Assembly: GCA_964545855.1 (NCBI GenBank)
Contig: CAZJHD010000012.1
Location: 1 to 64,000, forward strand
Length of the DNA stretch: 64,000 nt
Source: CAZJHD01 sp964545855
GTDB taxonomy: Bacteria > Planctomycetota > UBA1135 > JACQFD01
Direction of reading: 5' to 3'
Below are positions 33,566-42,551 of the stretch, piece after piece. The notes under the pieces were generated by a model that searched no databases, was not told the DNA's origin, and was given only the letters and a program-made list of their open reading frames with translations. The first letter of the stretch is position 1. Every line of letters starts with the position of its first letter. The translations under genes were made by a program, and so were the position numbers.

Positions 33566-34861
33566 TCACTTCGACGCGCCCGGAGTCCGCTTGGCCTTCC
33601 CGTAGAGGAACGACCGAACCTTCGTCTCCTGGAGCTCCATCCGCAGCGACGGAAGGAGACCGTTCTCCCGATAGTAGCGGTGGACCTCCTCGGGCGGTGT
33701 CTGGTTGCGCTCGGCGATGGCGCGGATCTCCGCGGCGATCTCGTCCTCCGTGACGAACACGCGCTCCTTCTTCGCGATCGCGTCCAGGAGGAAGAGCCGC
33801 TTCATCGACTTCGCGAAGTCTTCGCGGCTCTGCGAGGACTCGGCGGCGACCTGCGTCTCGATCTCCTCGGGAGTCGCGTCCGTGGCGTTCCGGAGGTGGT
33901 CGCGGTAGCGCTTGGCCCGCTGGCTCAGCTGCTCGTCGACGATGCGGTCGGGGATCTCGAAGGAGTTCTTCTCGAGCACCCGGTCGATCACGTCGTCCTC
34001 GACGCGCCGACGCTCGGCCTGCGCCTTGGTCGCCTCGATCCGGCGGCCCACCTCCTTGCGGAGCGTGTCGAGGTCCGGCACGTCGAGGTCCTTCAGGAGC
34101 TCCGCGTCGGCCGGGGCGGTGAGGTCGTACACCTCCCGCACCTCCACCTTCGCCGTGCCCTTCTTGCCCACGACGTCCTTCACCTCGAACTCCTTGGGGA
34201 AGGTGACGGCGAGCTCGAAGGACTCGCCCGGCCGCTTGCCGAGGAGCTTCTCCTCGAACTCGGCGGCCTCGGTGCCGAGCACATGCATCCCGGAGCGGAG
34301 CCGAACGGACTCGCGCCGGAGCACGGAGGCGCCGTCGACGTGGAACTCGAGGGCGGCGATGGCGAAGCCGTCCTTCCCGAGAGGACCCTTCTCCGACTTG
34401 GTGGGTCGGCTGCGGCTCCTCCGGATCTCCTCCACCTGCTCGGCCACTTCCGCGTCCTCGACGCGGACCTCCGACTCGGTCACCTCGATCTCGTCGTAGC
34501 CCTTCGGATCGATCTCGGGCCTCGCGTCGAACTCGAAGTCGATGGTGAGGCCCTGCGTCTCGTCGAGCGCGACGCTGTCGAGATCCACCTCGGGAGAAGT
34601 GATCGGAACGATCCCGTTCTCCCGCAGGGCTTGCTGGTATCCGTCGTTCACGAGGGATTCCTTCACGTCGCGACGGATCGACGTGCCGAACCGCTTCTCG
34701 ACGACGGCGCGGGGGATCTTCCCGGGCCGGAATCCCGGGAGCCGCAGATGGGCGGACGCCTGACGGAACGACTCCGCCACCTCCTGCTTCACGCGCTCCG
34801 CCGGAACGACGAGGTGCACCTTCTTGCGGCACGGAGCGAGAGTCTCGACTTGGATCTGCAT
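33566..34861 (-). CDS. tig: trigger factor
   Basis: The 431-residue product has the three trigger-factor parts: a ribosome-binding domain with the L23-contacting signature GFRPGKIP (residues 43-50), a FKBP-like prolyl isomerase domain (~155-245, with GKDGFAIAALEFHVDG and GTEAAEFEEKLLGK), and the long helical chaperone arms to the C-terminus. It catches nascent chains at the ribosome exit. The gene is first in a tig-clpP-clpX block on the minus strand, a conserved chaperone-protease order; 257 bases separate it from clpP. Confidence 0.94.
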   Translation of the reverse strand: MQIQVETLAPCRKKVHLVVPAERVKQEVAESFRQASAHLRLPGFRPGKIPRAVVEKRFGTSIRRDVKESLVNDGYQQALRENGIVPITSPEVDLDSVALDETQGLTIDFEFDARPEIDPKGYDEIEVTESEVRVEDAEVAEQVEEIRRSRSRPTKSEKGPLGKDGFAIAALEFHVDGASVLRRESVRLRSGMHVLGTEAAEFEEKLLGKRPGESFELAVTFPKEFEVKDVVGKKGTAKVEVREVYDLTAPADAELLKDLDVPDLDTLRKEVGRRIEATKAQAERRRVEDDVIDRVLEKNSFEIPDRIVDEQLSQRAKRYRDHLRNATDATPEEIETQVAAESSQSREDFAKSMKRLFLLDAIAKKERVFVTEDEIAAEIRAIAERNQTPPEEVHRYYRENGLLPSLRMELQETKVRSFLYGKAKRTPGASK

Positions 34862-35092
34862 GCGGAGTGGAGGGGAGGCGGCGAGCCGCGGCGTCCTCGG
34901 AGGGCGCCTCCTTCGGCCGTGCGAAGGCGGTCCCCGAAGGGCCGGCGGGAAGCGAGGAACCCGGGATTCTTCCGGTGCCCGAGGGGACGGTCAACAGCGG
35001 CGGCGGGGGAGTTCCCCGGCGGGGCTTTTCCGCGGGGAGCGGATGGTCGGCTCCGCCAACATGCTGCTCGACCCGAATCCCGCCGAGATCCC

Positions 35093-35584
35093 ATGAAAGC
35101 ACGCATCGTCTCGATCCCGCCGGAGCGGATTCCCCTCTACGCCGAGACGCTCGCCGGTGCCGCCGCGGAGATCTACACCGAGGTCGAACCCTCCGGGCTG
35201 CGCGCCGAGTCGATCGCGTCGGAGCTCGCGCGCCTCGTGGACGACTCCGCGTTGCTCCTGCTGGTGGCCGAGGTCGTCGATCCCACGCAGACGGGCCGTG
35301 GCACCGGCTACGCGACGGGAGCGGTGCTCCTCACGGTGCCGCACCGCGACCCGCTGCTCGGCACGAGCGAGCCCTGGCTCCGGATCCTCCACACGCGGTC
35401 CGCCTTCCGTCAGCGAGGTCTCGCGGCGGCGCTCCTGCAGCGCGCGCAGGAGCTGCTCTCGGCGGCGGGTCACCGAGGCCTGCGCACGGAGGTGATCTAC
35501 GGAGACGACGCCGTGACGGGCGTCTTCGAGCGCCGCGGATGGATCCGCGGCCGCATGACGCTGCAGCTCGAGTTCGCGGGCTGA
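35093..35584 (+). CDS. GNAT-family N-acetyltransferase
   Basis: The 163-residue product has the GNAT acetyl-CoA-binding signature: ILHTRSAFRQRGLAAALLQRA (~residues 99-119, the pyrophosphate loop R-x-x-G-x-A), preceded by the central strand ATGAVLLTV and followed by LRTEVIYGDDAVTGVFERRGW, the family's last helix and strand. The family moves an acetyl group from acetyl-CoA to an amine on a small molecule, peptide or protein. The substrate is unknown. The gene stands alone between the divergent tig block and a convergent HEAT-repeat gene. The ATG at 35093 starts directly at the first beta strand. Confidence 0.8.
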   Translation: MKARIVSIPPERIPLYAETLAGAAAEIYTEVEPSGLRAESIASELARLVDDSALLLLVAEVVDPTQTGRGTGYATGAVLLTVPHRDPLLGTSEPWLRILHTRSAFRQRGLAAALLQRAQELLSAAGHRGLRTEVIYGDDAVTGVFERRGWIRGRMTLQLEFAG

Positions 35585-35591
35585 GCCACGG

Positions 35592-35609
35592 CGGGCGCGC
35601 GTGCGCCCG
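35592..35609. terminator. candidate bidirectional terminator hairpin
   Basis: CGGGCGC pairs with GCGCCCG around a four-base loop. It lies in the 31-base space between the convergent GNAT and HEAT-repeat genes. There is no clear T tract on either side. Confidence 0.42.
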
Positions 35610-35615
35610 AGCGCC

Positions 35616-36962
35616 TCATCGGCCGGAGCCGTCGCCCTCGTCGAAGGCGGAGGACCAGCGCGACGACTTCCGCATCTCGGCGAACTCCTCGAGGTCGCGG
35701 ATCGATCGGAGATCCATTCCGCGCGCGACGGCCTGCTTCACGGCCTCGGCGGCCTGCGGGAAATTGCGGGCGCCGGCGTGGGAGCGCGCGAGCTCGAGCC
35801 ACACGGTGGGATCGACGATCTGCGAACGGCGGCCCGCGAGGACGCGGCGGATCTCCTCGTAGTCCCGCGCGGCCTCGCGGTAGCGGCGCAGCTCCAGGTA
35901 GATCGAGCCGCGCTGCCGGAGGAGCGCCGTGTTGTCCGGCGCGTCGCGGAGAGCCTCGTTCGGCTGCTTGAGCAGCCAGGCGGCGCCCGAGGGATCGCGC
36001 GCCGCGTCGAGGGCGTAGGCGGCGCGCGTGCGGACCTCGAGGGAGCTGGAGTCGTTCAGGAGCCGCTTCAACAGCGAGATCGCTTCGCGGTCGGCCGAGT
36101 TCACGATCGTGCGCGCGACGCGCAGCATCGCCGCCGCCTCCTCCGAAGGAACGCCGAGCTCCGACAGGAGCTTCAATCCAGGGACGAGGAACGGGAGCAA
36201 CAGATCCCGGCGGTTGTCCCGCGACGCGAAGACCGAGAGCAGGTCCGCGAGAGGGCCGACGGCTCCGCGCACCGCGGGGCCTTCGACGAAGGAGGGAAGG
36301 GCCGCCAGAACGGCCGGATCGGCGAGGCTCGCGAGGGCTGCGAGGATCTCGCGCGCGATCGGAGCGTCGGCCGTCGCGAGGCGCGCGACGAGCTTCGGAA
36401 TGCTCGCCGGCGACTGCTTGCGTCCGAGGGATGCGGCGGCCTGTTTCGAAACGGCCGGGTCCGGGTCCGCGAGGAGAGCGTGGAGCGTCGCGAGCGGCTC
36501 CATGCCCGGCTGGCGACCGAGCACCCAGGCCATGCGCGCCCGCGCCGGGGCGCCGACCCCCGCGGTCGCCTTGGCGATCTGGGCGGTCACCTCCGGGTCG
36601 GAGAGGCGCGAGAGCGCGAGCGCGCAGTTCGATCCGTGCACGTCGCCCTCGGGCGCGTCGAGCGCGAGGATCAGCGGCGCGATGGCGAGCTCCCGGTACG
36701 CGAGGATCGTCTCGATCAGCTTGTCGATCTTGGCGGGGCTGTCCTGACGGAGCGCGTCCATCTGGCTGATGAGGACGGGCACCGCAGTGGAGGCCTCGGA
36801 GCGCATCCGCTCGGCACGTTCGCGGGCGATCGCGAGGAGCTTCTCCGCCGACGTGCCGCCCGTGGCGCCGGAGCCCTGCACCACCGGGGGACGGCCGTCC
36901 TGGGCCGCGGAGAGGACGAAGCTGGCGACGAGGATCGACGAGAGGATCGAGACCGGGATCAC
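35616..36962 (-). CDS. secreted HEAT-repeat / TPR protein
   Basis: The 448-residue product has an N-terminal signal peptide (MIPVSILSSILVASFVLSAAQ). Residues ~85-330 contain successive HEAT-like helix pairs such as LSDPEVTAQIAKATAG, DPDPAVSKQAAASLGRK and ADREAISLLKRLLNDSSSLEVRTRAAYALDAA. The C-terminal ~110 residues switch to a TPR-like arrangement (LRQRGSIYLELRRYREAARDYEEI, ARNFPQAAEAVKQAV). Such proteins form scaffolds for protein contacts, here in the periplasm. The GTG start lies 21 bases after the stop of a small upstream gene, which in turn follows ruvA, so the three may be co-transcribed. Confidence 0.65.
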   Translation of the reverse strand: MIPVSILSSILVASFVLSAAQDGRPPVVQGSGATGGTSAEKLLAIARERAERMRSEASTAVPVLISQMDALRQDSPAKIDKLIETILAYRELAIAPLILALDAPEGDVHGSNCALALSRLSDPEVTAQIAKATAGVGAPARARMAWVLGRQPGMEPLATLHALLADPDPAVSKQAAASLGRKQSPASIPKLVARLATADAPIAREILAALASLADPAVLAALPSFVEGPAVRGAVGPLADLLSVFASRDNRRDLLLPFLVPGLKLLSELGVPSEEAAAMLRVARTIVNSADREAISLLKRLLNDSSSLEVRTRAAYALDAARDPSGAAWLLKQPNEALRDAPDNTALLRQRGSIYLELRRYREAARDYEEIRRVLAGRRSQIVDPTVWLELARSHAGARNFPQAAEAVKQAVARGMDLRSIRDLEEFAEMRKSSRWSSAFDEGDGSGR

Positions 36963-36983
36963 CCCCGCGAGTCTACGCCCGTC

Positions 36984-37178
36984 TCAGGATCGACGAGCGG
37001 CCGTCTCGACGCCGGTGGGGGCGGGCCGGGCGGTGGGCACCGTCGCGCGCGCGTTCGCGACGGAGGCGCGACGCGGCGTCGGGGCGGCGACGCCGCCGTA
37101 GATCCGCACGAGATCCCGAGCCATCCGAAGGACGTAGTCGCGCACCGGGCTTCCTCCTGCCCGGCGGATCGTCTCCAT
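36984..37178 (-). CDS. small conserved-looking protein between ruvA and a HEAT-repeat gene
   Basis: This 64-residue frame starts METIRRAGGSPVRDYVLRMA, has an amphipathic helical first half and ends in an Ala/Pro/Arg-rich tail. Support is mainly contextual: it fills the space between ruvA (25 bases upstream) and the HEAT gene (21 bases downstream) on the same strand, as a true operon member would. It has no signal peptide and no recognised motif. Confidence 0.5.
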   Translation of the reverse strand: METIRRAGGSPVRDYVLRMARDLVRIYGGVAAPTPRRASVANARATVPTARPAPTGVETAARRS

Positions 37179-37203
37179 CCTCGATGCACCTTGAGGGCGC
37201 GCT

Positions 37204-37782
37204 TCAGGCGCCGCGGCTCGCGGCGAGCGCGGTCTTGATCAGGGCCTCGCGGTCGTCCGTTCCGACCTTGCGGCTCGCATCCGTCAGGTGGCGCTCGACC
37301 TCCGCGCGGGAGAACCCGAGGGAGAGCAGTGCATCGGAGGCGTCGCGCATGGCGTCCGATCGCGTCGGCTCGAGACCGAGGGATCGGATCGCGTCGCGGA
37401 GGTCGACGACGAGCCGGCTCGCGGTCTTGGCGCCGATCCCCTTCACCGATCGCAGGACGGTCTCGTCGCCCTCCGAGAGAGCGCGTGCGAGGGACGGGAG
37501 CGGGAGCGCCGAGAGGACGGCCAGCGCCGTCGACGGTCCCACGCCGCTCACGCCGATCAGGAGACGGAAGGCCTCCCTCTCGGGAGACGTGGCGAATCCG
37601 AAGAGGCGCGGCTCGCCGTCCGTGACGACGAGGTGCGCGAGCAGCCGGGCCCGGTTCCCGGTCGGCGGCAGCGCGGCGGCCGTCGCCGAGGAGACGAGGA
37701 GCTGGTAGCCGATGCCTCCGACGTCGATCGTGGCCCTGCCGCCCACGCAGCGCATCAGGACGCCCTCGAAGTGCTCGTACAT
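37204..37782 (-). CDS. ruvA: Holliday junction branch migration protein RuvA
   Basis: The 192-residue product has all three RuvA domains: an N-terminal OB fold (MYEHFEGVLMRC...IDVGGIGYQLLVSS), the tandem helix-hairpin-helix DNA-binding motifs (LIGVSGVGPSTALAVLS at ~78-94 and VKGIGAKTASRLVVDLRD at ~111-128), and the small C-terminal RuvB-binding domain (ASDALLSLGFSRAEVERHL). It binds Holliday junctions as a tetramer and recruits the RuvB motor. Neither ruvB nor ruvC is next to it, so the usual ruvCAB cluster is broken up here. Confidence 0.94.
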   Translation of the reverse strand: MYEHFEGVLMRCVGGRATIDVGGIGYQLLVSSATAAALPPTGNRARLLAHLVVTDGEPRLFGFATSPEREAFRLLIGVSGVGPSTALAVLSALPLPSLARALSEGDETVLRSVKGIGAKTASRLVVDLRDAIRSLGLEPTRSDAMRDASDALLSLGFSRAEVERHLTDASRKVGTDDREALIKTALAASRGA

Positions 37783-38004
37783 AACGTCAGGCGCGCGCGT
37801 GCGCGGCCCTTCTCGGGAGCAGAGACGCCTGGATCGGCAACGCGGACTCCGTTGCCGGCGCTCTCACGGCTCCGAGGACCGCGCCCGCGTCGGCGCCGGC
37901 CGCGAGGCAGCGTCGCGGTGCGCCGATCGCTGGCTCCCTGCGATCGACGGCACCGCGTCCCATGGCCCGCGCCGCGCGCGAGACGGCGATCCTCGGAAGG
38001 CCCT

Positions 38005-39372
38005 TCAGGCCTCGTCGTCGGCGAGATCGTCGACGTCGTCCATCTCGATCGGAGTGTTCTTCGCGTCGCGAAGATCCACTCCGAACTGGCGCAGCTTCAT
38101 CCGGATCTCGTTCAGGGACGTCTGACCGAAGTTCGGCATCGCCAGCAGCTCCTCGGAGGAGTGCTGCAGGATGTCGCCGACGGTGCGGATGTTCAGCGCG
38201 TCGACGGTGCGGCGGCTGCGCACGGAGAGATCGAGCTCGTGGATCGGCTTCGAGATCACGTTGGCGTCGACGGAGCCGACGTCCGGTGGAACGGAGCTCG
38301 GGCGGTCCGGCGGCAGGATGCCGAGCCGGAGGTTCTTCGAGCCGAGGATCGCCTTGATCTCGTTGAGGGAGGTCTCGCCGAAGTTCTTGTAGGAGAGGAG
38401 CTCCGCCTCGGTCTTCCGCACGAGGTCGCCGAGCGTCTTGATGTTCATCTTCGCGAGGCAGTTCCTCGCGCGAACGGAGAGCTCGAAGTCCGTGATCGGG
38501 ATCCGGAACGTCTGCTGGAGCTTGTCGTCCTTCCGCTCCTGGTTCTCGTCGTAGAACATCGTCAGCGACGCTTCCGAATCGCGCAGGTAGAGCCGCGCGC
38601 GCGCGTTCATCGGATCGCTGCGAAGGACCGCCTCGAAGCACCCGCGCGCCTTGTTGTACTCGGCGCGATCGTCGTAGAGGACGCCGAGGTTCATCACCGT
38701 CGCGACGTCCACGGGGGAGAGGGTCACGAGCCGCTCGTAGATGCGGAGCGCCTCGTCGTCCATGCCTCGGAGATCGAAGACGTAGGCCAGGCGGAAGAGC
38801 GAGCGCCGGTGCTCCGGCTGCATCTCGAGGGCGCGCTCGTAGCACTGGATCGCCTCCTCGTGCGCGCCGAGGCTCTCCTGGATGCGGCCGTGGAAGTAGT
38901 GCGCGTCCGCCGAGTCGGCGAGCGCCTTGGGGAGGCCCTTCACGGCCTTCGCGAGGGATTCGAAGTCGCCGTCCGCCGCGAGGCAGTCGAGGACGCCGAA
39001 TCGGGAGGCAGCACCGAGCTCGTCGTCGCTCGCGAGCTTCTCGAAGGTCTCGCGCGCGGTCTCCAGGTTGCCGACGCCGAAGAGCGACCGGGCCCGGAAG
39101 TACTCCGCGATCGCCGATCGGTGGCCCTTCAACGTCTCGGAGGCGTCGGCGGACCTCCCGAGGACCCAGTAGCCGATGCCGCGGCGCGCTCCCTTCTCAC
39201 CGCTGTCCGGGATCGACTCGACGACCGCCCGGAAGCGGTCTCGATTCTCGGCGGAGCTCTGGACCTGCGATCGAAGCCGCAGGACGCCCTCGAGCGTCAG
39301 CGGGTCCGAGGCGAGGTCGAGTGCATAGGAGGGTTCGGCGGGTGCGGCTTGAACGGACTCGGTCATCTTCAT
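38005..39372 (-). CDS. TPR protein with two C-terminal RNA polymerase alpha-CTD domains
   Basis: The 455-residue product combines TPR repeats (~95-265, for example AIQCYERALEMQPEHRRSLFRLAYV and VATVMNLGVLYDDRAEYNKARGC) with two alpha-CTD-like modules at ~290-345 and ~375-430. The modules share the pattern F/L-ELSVRARNCL..., NIKTLGDL, and the NFGETSLNEIK / NFGQTSLNEIR helix-hairpin-helix that in RNA polymerase alpha binds UP-element DNA and activators. The N-terminal domain that joins alpha to the core enzyme is missing. It is expected to bind DNA or transcription factors through the CTDs and proteins through the TPRs, acting as a regulator or alpha decoy. Similar fusions are known in planctomycetes. 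The last ~20 residues are acidic. Confidence 0.85.
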   Translation of the reverse strand: MKMTESVQAAPAEPSYALDLASDPLTLEGVLRLRSQVQSSAENRDRFRAVVESIPDSGEKGARRGIGYWVLGRSADASETLKGHRSAIAEYFRARSLFGVGNLETARETFEKLASDDELGAASRFGVLDCLAADGDFESLAKAVKGLPKALADSADAHYFHGRIQESLGAHEEAIQCYERALEMQPEHRRSLFRLAYVFDLRGMDDEALRIYERLVTLSPVDVATVMNLGVLYDDRAEYNKARGCFEAVLRSDPMNARARLYLRDSEASLTMFYDENQERKDDKLQQTFRIPITDFELSVRARNCLAKMNIKTLGDLVRKTEAELLSYKNFGETSLNEIKAILGSKNLRLGILPPDRPSSVPPDVGSVDANVISKPIHELDLSVRSRRTVDALNIRTVGDILQHSSEELLAMPNFGQTSLNEIRMKLRQFGVDLRDAKNTPIEMDDVDDLADDEA

Positions 39373-39623
39373 TCCGGTGCGGAGCCGATCGTGATCTCGG
39401 CGATCGCGGGCTCGTTGCGTGTTCTGAGGATCGCCGGCCCGAGCGGCACGAGGTGCGGCGGCCCGTGCACGGGGCTCACGCACCGGAGCGCGGAGACGGA
39501 GACCGTCCCCCTGCTTCCATCGGCGCGAAGCTCGAAACACGTACCGAACACGACGAGTCGTCGAGACTCCGGGGGAGCGCTCGACACCGCGAGGAAACCC
39601 TGCCGGCGGGCTGCGAAGGGCAA
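39369..39623 (-). CDS. small hypothetical protein overlapping the TPR/alpha-CTD gene
   Basis: This 84-residue frame ends with a TGA that overlaps the ATG of the TPR/alpha-CTD gene (ATGA), the arrangement of translationally coupled genes. The second half is strand-rich (RRLVVFGTCFELRADG, RGTVSVSALRC, EPAIAEITIGSAPE). The start is unresolved: TTG at 39623 is the outermost, and an internal GTG near the VVFG strand is possible. It has no recognised motif. Confidence 0.4.
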   Translation of the reverse strand: MPFAARRQGFLAVSSAPPESRRLVVFGTCFELRADGSRGTVSVSALRCVSPVHGPPHLVPLGPAILRTRNEPAIAEITIGSAPE

Positions 39624-39770
39624 GGAGGCTAGGGAAGCGCCCAGGGTCGGTCAAGAAGTCCGAGTGGGCGAGGGCGCGCGAGGTGGCCGCCCCCGGCGAC
39701 GTGGATCGCGGCCGCCACGGGATTCGCCGATCGACCGCGGGCCTCCGGCGCCAGAATCGCCTCCGCCTCC

Positions 39771-40283
39771 ATGCCGCTCCCCGCCCTCTCCATCGTCGGC
39801 GACTCCGGCGTCGGGAAGACGACGCTCCTCTGCGGCGTCGTGCGCGAGCTCGTGGCAGGGGGACTGCGCGTCGCGGCGATCAAGCACTCGAAGGAGTTCG
39901 ACGACCCCGACCCCGCCGCGAAGGACTCGGCGCGGCTCCGGCGCGCGGGCGCCTCCCGCGTGGTCCTCGCCTCCCCGGCGCGCACGGCCGTCTTCGAGGA
40001 CCATCCGGACCGCGAGCCCGGCCTCGAGGAGCGGCTCGCGCTCGCCGGCGCTGCAGACCTGGTGCTGGTGGAGTCCTGGAGCGCCGCGGGCCTGCCCGCC
40101 CTGGAGGTCCTGCGCGCCGCGCTGCCCCGCCGCGTGCCTCGGCTGCGGGACGACCCCCGGTGCATCGCGCTCGTCGCGGACTTCGAGCCGGACGATCGGC
40201 CGGCGACGGTTCCCCTGCTGCCCCTCAGCGACCACCGCGAGGTCGCTCGATTCCTACGGGCGTGGCTCCCGGCACGCCGATAG
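39771..40283 (+). CDS. mobB: molybdopterin-guanine dinucleotide biosynthesis adaptor MobB
   Basis: The 170-residue product is a P-loop GTPase of the MobB family. The Walker A motif is SIVGDSGVGKTTL (~7-19), followed by a VAAIKHSKEFDDPDPAAKDSARLRRAGA segment that matches MobB's characteristic second region, and DLVLVESW (~97-104), the Walker B-like strand. MobB helps MobA attach GMP to molybdopterin or deliver the cofactor to molybdoenzymes. MobA and other molybdenum cofactor genes are not adjacent. The next gene starts 10 bases downstream. Confidence 0.9.
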   Translation: MPLPALSIVGDSGVGKTTLLCGVVRELVAGGLRVAAIKHSKEFDDPDPAAKDSARLRRAGASRVVLASPARTAVFEDHPDREPGLEERLALAGAADLVLVESWSAAGLPALEVLRAALPRRVPRLRDDPRCIALVADFEPDDRPATVPLLPLSDHREVARFLRAWLPARR

Positions 40284-40293
40284 CTTCTGCGGC

Positions 40294-41658
40294 GTGATCG
40301 GAACCACACTTCTCCTCGCGTTCGCACCCGCCGCGCAGGCGGAGTCGCTGATCGATTTCGCGCGGCTTCCCGTCGCGCGGACCGGAGTCGTGCGCTTCCA
40401 TTCCTCGGACCGTTTGGCCGCGTCGCCGGTGCGGCGGACGGAGGCGGGGACCATCGAGCTCGCGGCGACGAAGGGCGATCGCGGGCGCGTCGCGCGCATC
40501 TGGCTCGACGGCGGGCATCCGAGGGCGAAGCTGCGGGCCTACTTCGATGGGGCCGTGGTCCCCGCGATGGCCGAGCGCATCGGCATCGGCTTCGACGACG
40601 GGAGGCCGCCGCTCGGGGCCTTCTGGTCCTTCGATCCGCTCCGCGCCGCGGGGGCGCGCGTCACCTACCCGCCGCTCCTGTACCGGAGGTCGGCCCGCGT
40701 GACGATCTCGTCCGCCCTGCGAGGCTTCGAGATCGAGTTCGTGGAGAACGAGGGCTCCGAGCTCGTCACGCTCCCGATCCTCGACGCATCGGTGACGAAC
40801 GACCTGCCCTCCATCGAGATCGGACCGGGGGAATCGAAGGACCTCGGAGCGGCCGGCGGCAAGGGAACCGTGCGCGAGTTCGCGATCGTGCCGGAGACGT
40901 TCGTCGAGGAGGACCTCGATGCGCTGCGGCTCCGCATCTTCGTCGACGGCGAGACCATGCCGTCGATCGAAGGGTCCCTGGCGCAGCTCTACGCGCGACC
41001 CGTCGGCGCCGGGACCGTCGACGCCGTGGGAGTCGTGGTCTCCGAGCGGGAGGTGCGCTGGAGGCTGCCGATGCCCTTCCACGCGGGGATCCGCGCCGAG
41101 ATCCGGAACGACGGCCCCCGAACGGTTCGACTCCGCGGATCGGCGGTGCTCGACCCCGCGTCGCCGCTCCCGGGCTCGCGCCGACTGCGGGTGCGCTCCT
41201 TCTCCGGGACCGCCTCCGCGGGCTCCCCCTGTGCCGTCGAGCAGCGTTCCGGGAAGGGCCACTGGATCGGCCTCACGACGCGGATCGAGGCGAAGGGTCC
41301 GGACGTGGCGGCGGGTCGCCTCGTGGTCGTCGCCGACGGCGAGGAGGTCTATCGAAGCGTCTCCCTCGCCTCGGCCTTCGACGCCGGCGATCGCTTCGGG
41401 ACGGAGATCCACACTTCCCTCGGGTCCGGTGTCTCGTGGATCGGAGAGGCGGCGTTCGTCGCGTACTCCTTCCGGCTGACGCGGCCGATCCCGTTCCGGG
41501 AGTCGCTGTCGGTCCACCTCGAGCTGCCGGGAGCGGAGCCCGTCGCGCTCTCGGGGGCGAGCTTCCTCTACGCCGACTCGACGGACACCGCGTCGTCGGG
41601 GGCGGAGCGCACGGTGCCCCCGGCCCCCGTCGAAGCGGGCTCGTCGAAGGAGGGCTGA
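40294..41658 (+). CDS. secreted DUF2961 (GH172-like) protein
   Basis: The 454-residue product has a signal peptide (MIGTTLLLAFAPAAQAES from a GTG). The mature part is entirely beta-rich, with pieces reminiscent of DUF2961: RVARIWLDGGHPRAKLRAYFDG, a 'DGE..PSIE' style strand (LRIFVDGETMPSIEGSLAQL), a duplicated jelly-roll layout and a DAGDRFGTEIH segment near residue 365 where GH172 enzymes have EDYFG. GH172 members are difructose-anhydride synthases and arabinofuranosidases. If that assignment is right it acts on an exported glycan, but the key acidic positions are not clearly conserved, so only the fold family is suggested. Confidence 0.5.
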   Translation: MIGTTLLLAFAPAAQAESLIDFARLPVARTGVVRFHSSDRLAASPVRRTEAGTIELAATKGDRGRVARIWLDGGHPRAKLRAYFDGAVVPAMAERIGIGFDDGRPPLGAFWSFDPLRAAGARVTYPPLLYRRSARVTISSALRGFEIEFVENEGSELVTLPILDASVTNDLPSIEIGPGESKDLGAAGGKGTVREFAIVPETFVEEDLDALRLRIFVDGETMPSIEGSLAQLYARPVGAGTVDAVGVVVSEREVRWRLPMPFHAGIRAEIRNDGPRTVRLRGSAVLDPASPLPGSRRLRVRSFSGTASAGSPCAVEQRSGKGHWIGLTTRIEAKGPDVAAGRLVVVADGEEVYRSVSLASAFDAGDRFGTEIHTSLGSGVSWIGEAAFVAYSFRLTRPIPFRESLSVHLELPGAEPVALSGASFLYADSTDTASSGAERTVPPAPVEAGSSKEG

Positions 41659-41759
41659 GCTACTGCTCACGCGCTCGCGCGCGTGCCGGCGACCGGAGGC
41701 TTGCTCTCGGCAGCCCGGGCTCCGAGGATCGGGGGGCCGCCTCGCAGCGAGGCGCCGCC

Positions 41760-42374
<615 letters not shown>

Positions 42375-42551
42375 CGCGCGCCTCGTGAGCCGGCTCCGAA
42401 GGGACCGGGTGCCGCGCTCCGCCCACCGACAGGAGCACGTTGCTCCGTCCGACGGCGCCGTCCGACGGCGCTGCCCAGATCGCGCGGGGCGACCCGAAGC
42501 GCCCGCCTCCGCCACACTCCACCCCAACCCCCACGACGTGACGAACGACGG

